60,000 bases of DNA from Neocallimastix lanati (nom. inval.) (lineage: Eukaryota; Neocallimastigomycota; Neocallimastigomycetes; Neocallimastigales; Neocallimastigaceae): contig JACVTC010000106.1 of the NCBI GenBank assembly GCA_016946835.1, positions 511,501 through 571,500 on the forward strand, in the 5' to 3' direction. Below, piece by piece: positions 1 through 12,762 of this stretch (positions are counted from its first letter, which is position 1; each line of letters opens with the position of its first letter). The position numbers were made by a program, and so were the translations under genes. The notes under the pieces are model-generated. The model saw only the letters and a program-made list of their open reading frames with translations, was not told the DNA's origin and ran no database searches.

Positions 1-2058
1 AAAAATATATAAACATATATATATAAATATTAATACATAATTCCTTCTTTTAATTTTAAAACTGCTATTTTAGTAAAATTACATCTTCATTATCAAAACA
101 ATACAATCTATTGAATTTTTTCATTAAAACAAAATATTTTGATTTCCATTGTCCAGTTTCATCACCTTTGTTTTTTTATTGGATAAAGCATTAATATATG
201 ATAATAAAATTTAAAAATATAGTATTTAATATATATTTAAATATATAATTAATTTGTATATTTTAATGAATAATGAATATAATTGAACCTCTCTGAACAA
301 ACATTCGTCCTGTCATTTGAGGGTCAACTAAACTTCTGACTGAAACAACAGATGATTTTTCTTTATCATCTTGCATCTTAATGATTATTAAATATTTATA
401 TTTTTGAAATATTTATATATATATATATTTTTAAATAATTAAATATTATTACAATTATTATAACTTCTTTAATATATATCATATTATATTTATATTATAT
501 AATATATATTATATAATTTAATAATTCAATTCATACATAATTATCTACAAAGTTTTCAATATCATCTTCAATATCAATTTCATTTAACCTAGTACTCATA
601 CTATTCAATTCATTAATGTAATCTTGTATATGGCAATGTTCTAAATATGTTGCTTTTTGTAGTGCCTTTTTAACTGATGCACATCTTTCTTCTTCGTCTT
701 CTCTTATATTCTTAATTGTTTATTTAAATATTTTTAAAAATTAATTTAAATTTAATCTGAATAATTAATTATATTTATATATATTTATCAAAAATTCATA
801 TATAAGATATTAAGATAAAATAATATGAAGATTAACCTCTTTAAGTGCTGGTAATAATGAATGATAAAAATGCTCTTGAGCATTTTTACATATTTCTTCA
901 CAATATTTTACACATTCATTAGAATAATTAGCTTTCTCAACAGCTTGATCATATTTTATTTTCCACTTTTGTTAAGATTATTATATATAATTAAATTATT
1001 TAAATATTTATTTTTTTTTAAAAAAAATAAAATAAAGAAAGTAAAAATTCTAAAAAAAAAAAAAAAAATAAAAAAAAAAGAATATTTATTCATTATTAAT
1101 TTAAAGTTTATACCTTTTCTTCATCTTTTTCTTTAAAATTATTCATTGAACTAGCTTTTGCTCTTACATTTATTAAATCATTTACTACATTTGAATTTTC
1201 TTGATATGTTTGCTTTGCTTTTTTTAGTTCAGTGTAAGCCTCTTGAAGATTTTTAGTATGTTCATTACTATCATTCATTTGACTTTGAAGATGTGATTCC
1301 ATATTACTAATATTTTCTATAAAAGGATCAGTTATTGACATTTTTAAAGTTATTGTAAATTTTTTCTTTTTTTTTTTTTTTTTTTAAATTAAGTGAAAGA
1401 TCATAATAATTCAAAATATTAATGATTTGTTGATATTTTAATATTTCTCTAAATTAAAATTTATTTAATATTATCTTTTAATAATATATCATTTAAATAG
1501 TCTTACATGACTTTGAGCAATTTGTTCTGTAATTTTAACAACACTTTGGAATCCTCTCCATAATGAACTATTTTTTTTTTTTTAAAAAAATAAATATTTT
1601 ATATTTTAATATGAAATTCATTATAAAAATGTAATTGTTTAAGGGATATTATTTACTTATTTGCTAAAAATTTATGAACATCTGAAGTATTTTCTTCTAT
1701 TATATCTCCTCCTTGTTGATAACTTTGACAAAGCCTCACTATTATATAAAATATTATAAATTTTTAATTTATTTTGTCATAATATACTTTATCATTATCA
1801 TTATTATTTTATATATATATATATAGATTAATTATGTTTTTTCAAAGTATTATCATTATTTTAAAATAGAAATATTTTTCATTTTAAATGTTGAATTTAA
1901 ATACTATTATTTTTATTTATATTCAAATATTGAATATTAAAATTACCAAGGGCTTTGGAATATTCAATTTCAATTTGCTGCCGTTTCTGCAAAAATTTTA
2001 CAAAATCTTTACATTTATTTATACTTTCTAAAATATAATCATACATTAATTCAGTCAT
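1..2058 (-). CDS. F-BAR domain protein with PH-like C-terminus (3'-partial)
   Basis: Multi-exon minus-strand gene. Exon 1 (start 2058) encodes MTELMYDYILESINKCKDFV followed by FLQKRQQIEIEYSKAL, the classic start of an FCH/F-BAR domain. Later exons give VRLCQSYQQGGD, SSLWRGFQSVVKITEQIAQSH, a long helical piece (1108-1341, ESHLQSQMNDSNEHTK...), KWKIKYDQAVEKANYSN, and REDEERCASVKKALQK with YINELNSMSTRLNEID. This is the normal order of an F-BAR coiled coil that dimerises and bends membranes at endocytic or cytokinetic sites. After it come SLVDPQMTGRMFVQR and GDETGQWKSKYFVLMKKF then LYCFDNED, which look like the start of a PH domain. An in-frame TAG lies at 65-67, yet the next frame continues with a plausible strand (KIAVLKLKEG) to the window edge. 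So the gene either stops at 65 or carries a frameshift and runs off the window. F-BAR call is firm; PH is likely. Confidence 0.8.
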
Positions 2059-2296
2059 TTTTGTTGTTAATAAATTTTATATTTAAATACTTTTTTACTC
2101 AGTTTTTTTTATTATTTTCTATTTTTTTTTTTTTTTTTTTTTTTTTGTATATATATAAATTATATATTTTTATTTGATTCTATTTTTAATGAATATTAGT
2201 TTTAATATGTTATATTATTTATAATACACATATTTTTATTTTATAAATTAATTTGATATATATTAAAATATTTATTTTTGTTATGATAGTATTAAT

Positions 2297-2332
<36 letters not shown>

Positions 2333-4364
2333 TAATAAATTTATATATATATATAATATTTATGGTTTCCTTTATATATCATAAATTTTTTAATTAATAT
2401 TATATATATATATATTTCTTTAAACAAGATTTATATTTCATTTTTACATAGGCCAATATAATTTTATATTTCTTTATTTTGTTCTTTTAATTGAAAGAAA
2501 TATATATAATTTAGAAATTTTCTATAATGTATAATGAACAATATATTATTTTACTTTTAATAGTTATTAATAATATTAATCTATTACTATTAATTTTTTT
2601 TTATAAAGAATTATTTAATATTTTATGAAATTCAAATATAATATTTTAATTTTTTAATTTTATAGAACTAAATAAATCAAAAAAAATATGAGATTAAAAT
2701 TTATTAATGATTAAAGTTAATATTAAATTTTATTAATAATTAAAGTTTAATAATATTTTATATTATTTTAAAATTTTTATATTACAGTGTATTTTAATAT
2801 ATAATATAATTCTTAATTATAATATTAATTTTAAAAAATATTTTAATTTTTAGTTTGTCAAATTTTAATAGTAATTTTATTTTTATTAATATATATAATT
2901 AAATTTATAGAAAATTTTCCAAAGTTAATAAGGGTAAAAAAAAATTTTCTATATTCTACAAAGTAATAATAATTATAAATAATAATCATAACTGCATTAA
3001 CTGCTAATAATAAAAAAATAGTATTATAATTTAGTAATTTTTCTAGTTAAAGTAGTAAATTATGACTTTACGAAAATGGTTATATATTTAAAATAATACT
3101 TAAAACTCTAATTAAATAATAATGAACAAATAATTATTTTTACCAAACATCTTTAAAAAAAACATTAACACTGTATATAGATACATCTTATTTTGAATTA
3201 ACTTTACACTGTATATAGATACATCTTATTTTGAATTAACTTAACACTGTATATAGATACATCTTATTTTGAATTAACTTGTTTAGACTTTAATTATTAA
3301 AATTTAATAAAAAATGAAATATATATAAATATAAGAGCAATTAAGTTTAAATTTAAATAATTATTATTAAATATTATTAATAACAAATAATAATCAATAA
3401 TTTTACCAATAATTTAAATATTTTTTTTTCATTTTTATCTTTTATTTTATATATCATAGTATATTCTTTTATAATTACATATGAAAAAAAATTTTTTATA
3501 GAAATATCATAAAATCGTATGTTTATGTTTACATATGATCAAAACATGTGCTGTTGTATTCCAATCATATTATAAATTAAATATATCTAACCAATCAAAT
3601 CAAATAAAATTAAATATATAAGAAAAATATCATAACGAATTATGACAATTTTCTTTATTGTGATGAGAGTTAAAATCATTATTTATATATCATTAATAGT
3701 ATAATATTAATAAATGTATAAATAATGAAGAAGAAAAAAACGAAAAAAAAAGTTAAATGTTAGAAATGTTAATACGCATATCTTTGTGTACAATACGGTT
3801 CTTTTTAATGAACTATTATTGAAGGACAGTGTGCAATATTAAATGAATTTTCCATACTTTACGATATCTTATTATTTTACAATGAGGATAGCGTTGGGGA
3901 AAATGCAATAAAAAAAAAAGTAGAAAAGTATAAATTAATTTAAAAATTTGTTGTTATTATATTTTGAATAAAAAATAATAATTATGAACAATGGTATTTT
4001 GTTATTAAGGATTATGAATTAAAAAGGAGTATGGGGTTTACTGTTAATTATTTAAACGGTAAAGAAATGAAATTGTAATATTTAATTATTAAGTTAAAAT
4101 GTAGGTTTATTGAATTTATAAATTTATTTCAAAATATAAAGATGAACAATATATAATAAAAGTTTTAATTTTTTTATAATTATTTTTTTTTTAATTAATT
4201 TTATTTATTGGTTTTATTTATTTACTACATTTTATAAATTTATAATTATTAATATAAAAATCTATAATTAAAAAATTTTTGAATTATGTATTATTAATAA
4301 TACTTATTTCTATTCAATTTTAAATAAATAAACTTTTATATAATTCTATTCCATTTTAAATAAA
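2059..4364. other. Intergenic, A/T-rich, mostly empty
   Basis: Lies between the starts of the F-BAR gene and the 3' end of the uridine kinase gene. It has poly-T runs (2121-2145, 2300-2331), a 38-bp triple repeat (3168-3281), and a patch of less biased sequence at about 3750-4080. Within that patch one frame is open for about 41 codons (about 3823-3948, EGQCAILNEFSILYDILLFY...), but it has no start codon or recognised domain. It may be a decayed mobile element; nothing firm can be called. Confidence 0.6.
3168..3281. repeat. Three tandem copies of a 38-bp unit
   Basis: Copies begin at 3168, 3206 and 3244 with acactgtatatagatacatc and continue ttattttgaattaactt. They are nearly identical, differing only at the junction base (t or a). 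Recent duplication; no known function. Confidence 0.95.
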
Positions 4365-4673
4365 TTAATTTTTATAATCAACTGCACTGAATGGATTTGG
4401 GCAATTTTCAACACATTGGTTAATATTTAATGTTATTATTTTAACTTTTGGGAATGTCTTTGAAATCATATAGAGACCTTAATAATTATATATTTGAAAG
4501 AAAAAAAATAGTAATAATATTGTTAATTAATATTAGTATTATTTTTTATCAATTTTAATGTTTCATTTTCATATTTTATATATGTATTAATTTACCTTTT
4601 GGTGATGATAATAATGATAAAAATATAATATTTTCCTTTTAATGTAAATGTAATAATTAATATTTATTTCATA

Positions 4674-4745
<72 letters not shown>

Positions 4746-6272
4746 TATATAGAGTACTAATAAATTTTTATTCTTACTTCTTTAACATTGTGATCTAATA
4801 AAACTTTAATAGCCATAATTGCTACTGAACCTGTGTATGTATTAATTATTTATATTAATTATTATTATTATTATAAATAAATATATATTAGATTTATATT
4901 AAAATTACCTGTAGATATAACGCCATCTACTAAGAATACATATTGTTGCTTAATACTTGATAATAATTCACAAACAAAAAGCTTATTTTAATAATAAAAT
5001 ATTAAAAATGTTAATTATAAAAAATAATTAATAAAGATTATAGAAAGTAGAAAATAAATAAAATAAAATTAATAAATAATAATAGTAAAAAAAAACCTGT
5101 GGTTCATTTGAAGTAACTTCAGTTTGAATTAAAATATTTTCATGTGATTTATACTCATCCTTCACAACATCTGGAATTAATTTTTGTTTGATTATTGATT
5201 CCATTTTTCTTCCAAGATTTGAAATACAAATAATACATATCTAAATATTTAAACAAATATATATATATATATATTAACAAATAATAAATAATATAATATT
5301 TTCTTAAATTGAAATTATCGATTTTTTATTTAATTTAATTTGTATATATTTAATTATTTTTACTTTTTTTATATATTCTTTTGGATTATTATTATATAAA
5401 TCGAAAATATCTTTTGGTATAGCATTTAATCCTCTATTAAAAATTATAATTTTAAATCAAAGAATTATTAAAATATTTAATATAAATTTATAAATATTAA
5501 AAATATATTATTTAATAAATATATATATATTTACTGAATAGAAATTTGTTCAGATAAAATATTTAAAGCATCAGTCATTATTTCTTTATCTTTATTAGTC
5601 TCTTTATTCATAACTTTTTTAAGAGTTTCCTTTTATTAATTAAATTAACATTTATTATAATTAATTTAAATTATTTTTAAAAATATAAATATATATTTAA
5701 ATAAAATATAATATAATAATATAAAATATATGTATTATATGAAAAAATATATATATGGTATATATGATAATATATACATCAATAATTTCGTTTGTTACTG
5801 GATTTGGCAATTTTGAATACATTAATTCTTCATCATCAACTTCATAATTAACAATATGATTTCTAAATTTAATATCATGGTGTTGTAATTCCTTTTTAAT
5901 ATGAGTTATAATAAGCTCAAGAGCAACTAAATTTTTAATATATTGTAATAAGCAATATTAGTTATTTAATTAATTAATAATATTTAATTATTAATTATAT
6001 ATTATAGTAGTAAACCTTAAATATACCTTTATTTTCAGCACCTCTTGGTATAATTACTTTTTATTCAATAAGTTCAATAAGTATTTTATATAAAGATTTC
6101 ATTAGTATTACTCCAATATACAATAATTTATAAATTATAAAATGAATATAGTTACTATCAGCATATTTTTTACTAGGTTGAATATAATCTTCAAAAGAAG
6201 GTTTAACAAATTTTGTGTATTGCTTTAGTACACCATCAATATCTCTTCCTCTTTCAGCTATATCTCTTCTCA

Positions 6273-6305
<33 letters not shown>

Positions 6306-7199
6306 TATATGATAAAGAATAATAGATTTATAAATAATGAATTTATAACAAATGTTGGCATATAAATCATAAATGAAAAATTTAATACTTCTTCTAGCTA
6401 ATCTAATATCAGAATCCTTTAATAGAAAAATAAAAAAAAAAAAAAAAAAAAAAAAATAAATAATATATAAATAAAATATATAAATTTGTTAATTATAAAA
6501 ATGAATTTTAAATATTATATTTTAATTATCAAAATATATATTATTCATATATTAAAATCTATGTTTTAATAATACATACAGTGTCAATAAATAACATCAA
6601 ATCCATTAATTTTCTAACTTCTTCAAAGTATAAGGCAAAAATCCCTATAATAATATATATTAGTAAAACAGCTTTTGTAATATTGATAAAATAAATAAAT
6701 TGTAGGTTTCTTTTTAAATATATGGATTGGTACCTTCAAAAACAATAATATTTGCCCCATAGATATGTCTAGTTTCCTTAAGTCTTTTTATTAAAATAAG
6801 GAATGAAAATTAATATTAAAATATCTTTAAAATTTTAAATATAAAAAAATTTTTATTAAGATTTTATTTATAAACATAATATATTTTAATACCTTGAATG
6901 AGTTTTAAAATCATATATTGGAATATCGACGGCAATACTATAAATTATTTTAGCATAAACTTATAAGCTTAGTATTTGAATTTTTTAAAATATTTTATAA
7001 TTTTTATTTATTAATTACCCTTTCTTTAATTTTTTTAAAGTTTCAATTAAAAGGTCTATATCAAATGAATCTGTATTAATAAATGTAAACAAATAATTAT
7101 AACAATATAGTATGATAATTAATTTTAATATTTCAAAATCTATGAATAATTAATTGACATTTGAATTTAAATATATTACCTGGATGATCGAAATTATAA

Positions 7200-7241
<42 letters not shown>

Positions 7242-7852
7242 GATAAATATTAAAGTATTAAAGATAATATAAAATAATTTATTTACTTAACTAAATTTAT
7301 TATTATTAAACAATAATTATAAATAGGTAATTACTTTGCTTCAGCTAATTTATGTTGTTCTGGGGTTAAGACTTTGTAAAATGAATCCATTGAAAGTAAA
7401 ACAACCTTATAATATTTTTTTTTAAAATCTATTAATTTCTAAAACTTTTTTATACAACTTTTATTTTTATTAAAATATAATATATATATTTGACATATAT
7501 TTGAATTTTTAATGTCCTACCCAAGGTACATCTATAATTTTGAGAGAAATTTAAAGAAATTTAATTTTTAATTAATACTTTATTTATATATATATATAAA
7601 TAATATTTAAATTACCAAGTTCTTGAATAATTCTTTCAGAAACAGTCGTCTTTCCTGAAGCACTTCCACCAGTTATACCAATTATATAAATTGGAAGATT
7701 TTCTCCTTGAAAATTATACCTTATTAATAATTATATATGTTAATTTATATGTATGAGAACAGAAATTATTTCTATTAAAATATAATTATGATAAATTACC
7801 ATGGGGCTCTTCCAGAATAAATTTCTTTTGATAAACTTTTTGAACCAGACAT
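4365..7852 (-). CDS. Uridine kinase with UPRTase-like C-terminal domain
   Basis: About 17 short exons, start ATG at 7852 ([18 protein letters not shown]), stop TAA at 4365. The N-terminal half is uridine/cytidine kinase: P-loop [110 protein letters not shown], and [11 protein letters not shown]. The C-terminal half matches the UPRTase-like region of Urk1/UCKL1: [72 protein letters not shown]. Role: pyrimidine salvage, phosphorylating uridine or cytidine to UMP or CMP in the cytosol. The protein ends ([10 protein letters not shown]) without the GDR-x-F-G tail that binds uracil in true UPRTases, so the second domain is probably not a working transferase. Introns carry an (AAT)n tract (4676-4744) and poly-T/poly-A runs (6274-6297, 7204-7236). 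Exon chain kept frame throughout. Confidence 0.9.
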
Positions 7853-7964
7853 TTTTTACTATTAGAAATTATTAATTTGTAATGTTAATATTTTATTTAT
7901 TTCTATCTTTAATTTTTTCTTATTTTTATTTTATTTTACTTGATTTTTTTTTTTTAAACTTTAT

Positions 7965-7997
<33 letters not shown>

Positions 7998-8256
7998 AAT
8001 TAAATTAAAAATTTTTTTTATTCAAAAAAATATATAATTTGACAAAATTTTATATAAAAAATGTACTTTATACATTTTATATATTGTATTTCTATATTAA
8101 ATATAGTTTATAAAATCCACATCATAATTAATAAATTTTATTTAATAAAATTTAAGTATTGTTTTTAATTTTTTGATCAACAAATTCCCATATTATTTAA
8201 TCTTAAAATAATACAAATTTTTAAAATTTTTAATTCGCAAAAATTAAACAATGATG

Positions 8257-8291
<35 letters not shown>

Positions 8292-8704
8292 ATACTTTAT
8301 ATAATATAATATATATTAATATTATATTAATTTTTTTTAATATATTATTTAATATAATATATATTAACATTATCATATTATTTTTTTATTTTTTTATTTT
8401 TTTTTATTTTTTATTTTTATTTTTTTTTTTTTTCATTTAAAATTATATTAATATATATAAACAAATTTATCTAAAAAATACATTTTAAATATTTATTCTA
8501 TTGTGATTTTTTTATCATTTGAAAATTAAATTTTTATATTATAATAAATTAAATAAAATAAAAATTGAAAAAATTCTAATATAATTTTATAAATAAATTA
8601 AATAAAATATATATATATATATGAATCAATAAATAAATCCTTTTCCTTTTTTTTTTTTTTTTTATAAATATTGTTGATGAGAAAACTTTAATTTTTTTTT
8701 TTAA
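7853..8704. other. Intergenic, A/T-rich
   Basis: Spacer between the 3' end of the PUM3-like gene and the start of the uridine kinase gene, both on the minus strand. It must hold the kinase promoter and the PUM3 3' end. Poly-T runs at 8255-8285 and 8649-8664 and AT dinucleotide runs are the only structure seen. Confidence 0.6.
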
Positions 8705-11376
8705 TTAATTTTTTAAGATTTTTATAAGCTTTTCTATACCAGTTAAATATTCACCACCATCTAATTTTGTTTTATCTATTTTAGGTTTCTGAGCTTTACC
8801 ACCACCATTTCTCTTTCTCTTTTTCATATTATTATTAATATTATTAGGCGCTTTATTTTCTTTATTTATTTTAAGTTTCGATATAACAGATTTTAATGAA
8901 GATTTAATTTCTTTAGTTACTTTATCATCAGCATTTTCTAATAAAGCTAATAAAGCATAAGCAGTACCACTTGTATGAATAGCATCCTTGGCACAATGTT
9001 TTACCCAATAAGTTAAATTTTCTTTAATATTTTCATATAAAGCATTAATGAAAGTTTTACCAAGCTTTTGGGTTTCTTCATTTTCACTATTACTTAACAT
9101 AATTATATTTTTAATAAGTTGATTAGAGATACGATTAACCAATGGATGTTCATTTTCGATTTCAACATATTTTGCTTCAGCTTTTTCAGCAGCCAACTTT
9201 TTAATGGCATTGAAATATTCATCTTCTTCCTTTTCTTCTTTATGACTTTCTTTAAATTCTTCGATGGTACTTTTAGTAACATTAGCAATGGCTTTAATTA
9301 ATTTGTCTTTTTCACCCTCCGCACATCTAATAGTTTCAAAAACAACAGGTGATGAAATGCGATCTCTAATTAATTGTTCAGCATATTTAGTACAAATTTC
9401 AATCATCGCAGGAGAGAAAGCCTTTAATAATTCTTTTCTTCTAATTTCAGGGTCTTTTTTACTTGTTTTTTCACGAATAGCATCACCTTCTTCTAATAAT
9501 TTAATATCGGATGGTGAGAAGTATTTACCTTCACGGTGAGAAAGTAAATAAAGAGCAACACGACTACCCCAACGATTAGTAATAACATTAATTAAACCAA
9601 CATTTTCAGCATCTTCTTCAGTACCAATAATAGTAGTGGTTGGTTTGACCTTTTTAGTAATTTCAGAAAGAATAGATTTTTGAATTAAAGTAGTATCATC
9701 AACACAGTCAAAAATAGTTAAAAGAACTGTGTGACCATATTGTTCACATGCAATTTTTGCAACATAAGATTTGAAAGTTTTAATAATGTATTTACGTTCT
9801 TTTGGGGTACCATATAAAATAGCTTTTCTAGCTACATAGGCACCTTCTCTGGTGTGAAGAATATGAACAATATGATCTTTAACAAATTCAATCATAGATT
9901 GAATACTATGCTCATCAGCATATTGAAAATATTCCATTAAAGCACGATGAACAATTGTATGAGTAGTAATATCCCAACCACCTTTACCAAGAATTGATGA
10001 AAGTGTATGTTGTAAATGTTTTAAAATACTTTCCTTTTTAATTGGTTGTTCCATCAATTTTTCAATATTTCTATTTTCACTTGATTTAAAAAGAGCAAAC
10101 TCTGGTCCGTAAAATTCCTCAATTAAAGCAGTTCTTTGAGCTGCATTTGCATATTGAGAATAAGCTTCTTCAATAATTAATGAAGCTTCCTTATGCTTAA
10201 TTAATTTTAAAACTTTTCCATAAAATTCAGAAATAACTGAAGCTCTTTCTTCAGTACTAATTATTATTATTATTATTTAAATAATAAATAGTATATTTTA
10301 TATGTATATATATTTATATATAATATAATAAAATTAAAAACCATAATTAAACAATATTCTTTATAGTTTTTATTATATTATTTTTAATTTATTATATTAA
10401 TAAATTATTTTACTTACCAGTAAGCTAAAACTCTACTAATAATAAATCTACCATAAATTGATTTCGACAATTCAACATATTTACCTTTCAGTTCTTTTGC
10501 TATTTCAGATCTTTGTGATTGATTACCATATTTAATTGCACATTGAATAATACGTGAAGAATCATGTTTGAAAATAATCTACAATAATTTATTATAAATT
10601 TTAAATTGTAAAAAGCAATTTTCAAAATTTTTTAATTAATTAATTAGTATATAATAGAATTTAAATAATAAAAATTAATATGAAATTTAAAAAAAAAAAA
10701 AAAAAAAGCTTTTTCTTTTCTAATTTTTATTTGTAAATTTAATAATAATAAAAATAAATTAATACTTCTTGAACTCTTCCACGAATGATTTTCATTAATC
10801 TTTCCATAAGTTGCTTTCTTTCATCTTTAGTATTACGTTTTAATCTTAAAGTTTCCCAAATTTCTTTAGCTTCAGAAATAATTTCGTATGAAGGATTTTG
10901 AGCTTTTCTTTCATTCTTCAATTGCTTTTGTGCTTGACGATTAGCTGCTTTTTGTTCTGGAGTTAATTGGCCTTTCAATTAAAATATTATTTAAATGAAA
11001 AATATAAATTTTAAAAATAAATAATAATTAGAATAATATAATAAGAATGAATATAATATTAATTAAATTATAATATTAATATAATTATTATTAATAACCA
11101 TTAAATAAAATAATTTCATTTTTCTAAAAATCAATTTATATACTTTAATTATTCATTTAAATTTTGTAATTTTCATTAATTACTTTTTATCGGTTGATTT
11201 TCTAAACGAGGTTTTTTCGATTTATTTTCTTCTTCATTTTCTTCTTCCATTTCTTCTTTACCTTCTAAAGCTTCTTCATCATATTCGTCTTCATTATATT
11301 CTTTATTTTCATAATCCATATCATCTACAAATTCTTCTTTATTTAATTCTTTTTTATAATTTTTTGATTTAGCCAT
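8705..11376 (-). CDS. PUM3/Puf6-type nucleolar Puf-repeat protein
   Basis: Four exons, about 11376-11190, 10975-10767, 10579-10420 and 10262-8705. The start MAKSKNYKKELNKEEF leads into an acidic stretch (EDEYDEEALEGKEEMEEE). Exon 2 has the family signature region GQ/SQLTPEQKAANRQAQ with WETLRLKRNTKDERKQLMER and GRVQEV. Puf-type helices follow: IIFKHDSSRIIQCAIKYG, YGRFIISRVLAYW, KHEASLIIEEAYSQYANAA, HTREGAYVARKAILYGTPKE, EQYGHTVLLTIFDCVDDTTL, NRWGSRVALYLLSHR. The C-terminal third matches the CPL region (HCAKDAIHTSGTAYALLALL) and ends in a basic KKRKRNGGGKAQKPKIDKTK tail. Family members (yeast Puf6, human PUM3) are nucleolar RNA/DNA-binding proteins of 60S ribosome maturation; yeast Puf6 also represses ASH1 mRNA translation. 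The open frame reads upstream of the Met at 10057 into exon 4, so that Met is not the start. Confidence 0.93.
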
Positions 11377-12373
11377 TTTTAATAATTCAATGAATTTAAT
11401 ATTCTTAAAACAGTAATTGACAAATTAAAAATGTTATAAATGCCACAATATTAAATTTATCAAATGAACATATATTAATACTAAAATATACTAATAAATA
11501 ACTTTTTAAAAAAATATATATATTACAGTTTTTTTCAAAATCACAATTTAATGGAATATATGTAAAAATATGTGATTTATATTTTATAGCCAATCAAATT
11601 ATTGATTTTTAAAAAACATAATAAAAATTTCAAAATTTATTATATAAATTAATTTTTTAAAATTTGTGATTTATTTATATTATTTTTACTTCATATTTTG
11701 TTATTATTAATTAATTAAAAACAATTATATTTCATGATTACTTGATGTATTCATATATTTTTTAATAATTATGGGTCATAAATTATTTTATAAAATGTAG
11801 CTAATAAAATATAATGATATAATATACTATTATATATACAATTATTATTTATTAAATATAAATTTCTTGTTTAGTTTATTAAAATGGTAAATTAAAATCA
11901 ATTTTAATAAATATATATAATATATATTTAATAATAAATAATTAAATTATAGTTCATAATTAAAAAAAAAATTAGAAAAAACATTAAAGAAATAATTTAA
12001 TTCTCAATTAAGTAAAATAGATTATATGTGAATTTTTTATTAAAATCCAAAAATTTTATTCATGCAAATTCAAAAATATTTAGTTATAATATAAAAGTAT
12101 GAATTTTAAGTTTTTAATTATGTAGTATTTGAATTAATTTGTTGAATATATAGATTAAGATTAATATTTAATAGAAATCTATATGAATGTTTTTGAATTA
12201 TCTAAAATATTATTTGTTGATATATATTTTTATATATATAAATAAGAATATTATTTATATAATTATTAATATGGAGAAATTACAGATATATTATTAATTA
12301 TAAAATCATTACATTATGTTGATTTTATGAATTTAAATATATAAACATTTAAATATGTATTTTTTTTTATTTA
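11377..12373. other. Intergenic, no gene seen
   Basis: A/T-rich spacer between the unknown minus-strand gene and the start of the PUM3-like gene. A 62-codon open frame at 11405-11593 looks like random A/T-rich translation and is not called. Confidence 0.6.
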
Positions 12374-12688
12374 TTATTCATTTTCATTATTTTCATCATA
12401 ATCATATAACTGCCAATCAGTAGAATGACTAGTTGATTCATTGTTTTTATCATCATTGATTATTCTATTGATACTTTCATCATCATAAGCATTTGTAGGT
12501 AATTTGTAAAAATTATTATTGATCTGTTGAATGAATTGATTATCTTCCTTATTATTTTCTTTAAAATGCTTCTTCAGATAAGCATATTCCTTTGTGTCTT
12601 TAAAGTCATTGTTTTTATATTTATCGAAATGTGATTTCTGATCTTGATAAAAGTTTTCTAAATTTTTTAAGAAATATGATCTTATTTC

Positions 12689-12762
<74 letters not shown>

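Noticed and set aside
861-1136. Plus-strand 91-codon hydrophobic frame
   Set aside because: Antisense to F-BAR exons and an intron; composition is that of reverse-read A/T-rich DNA.
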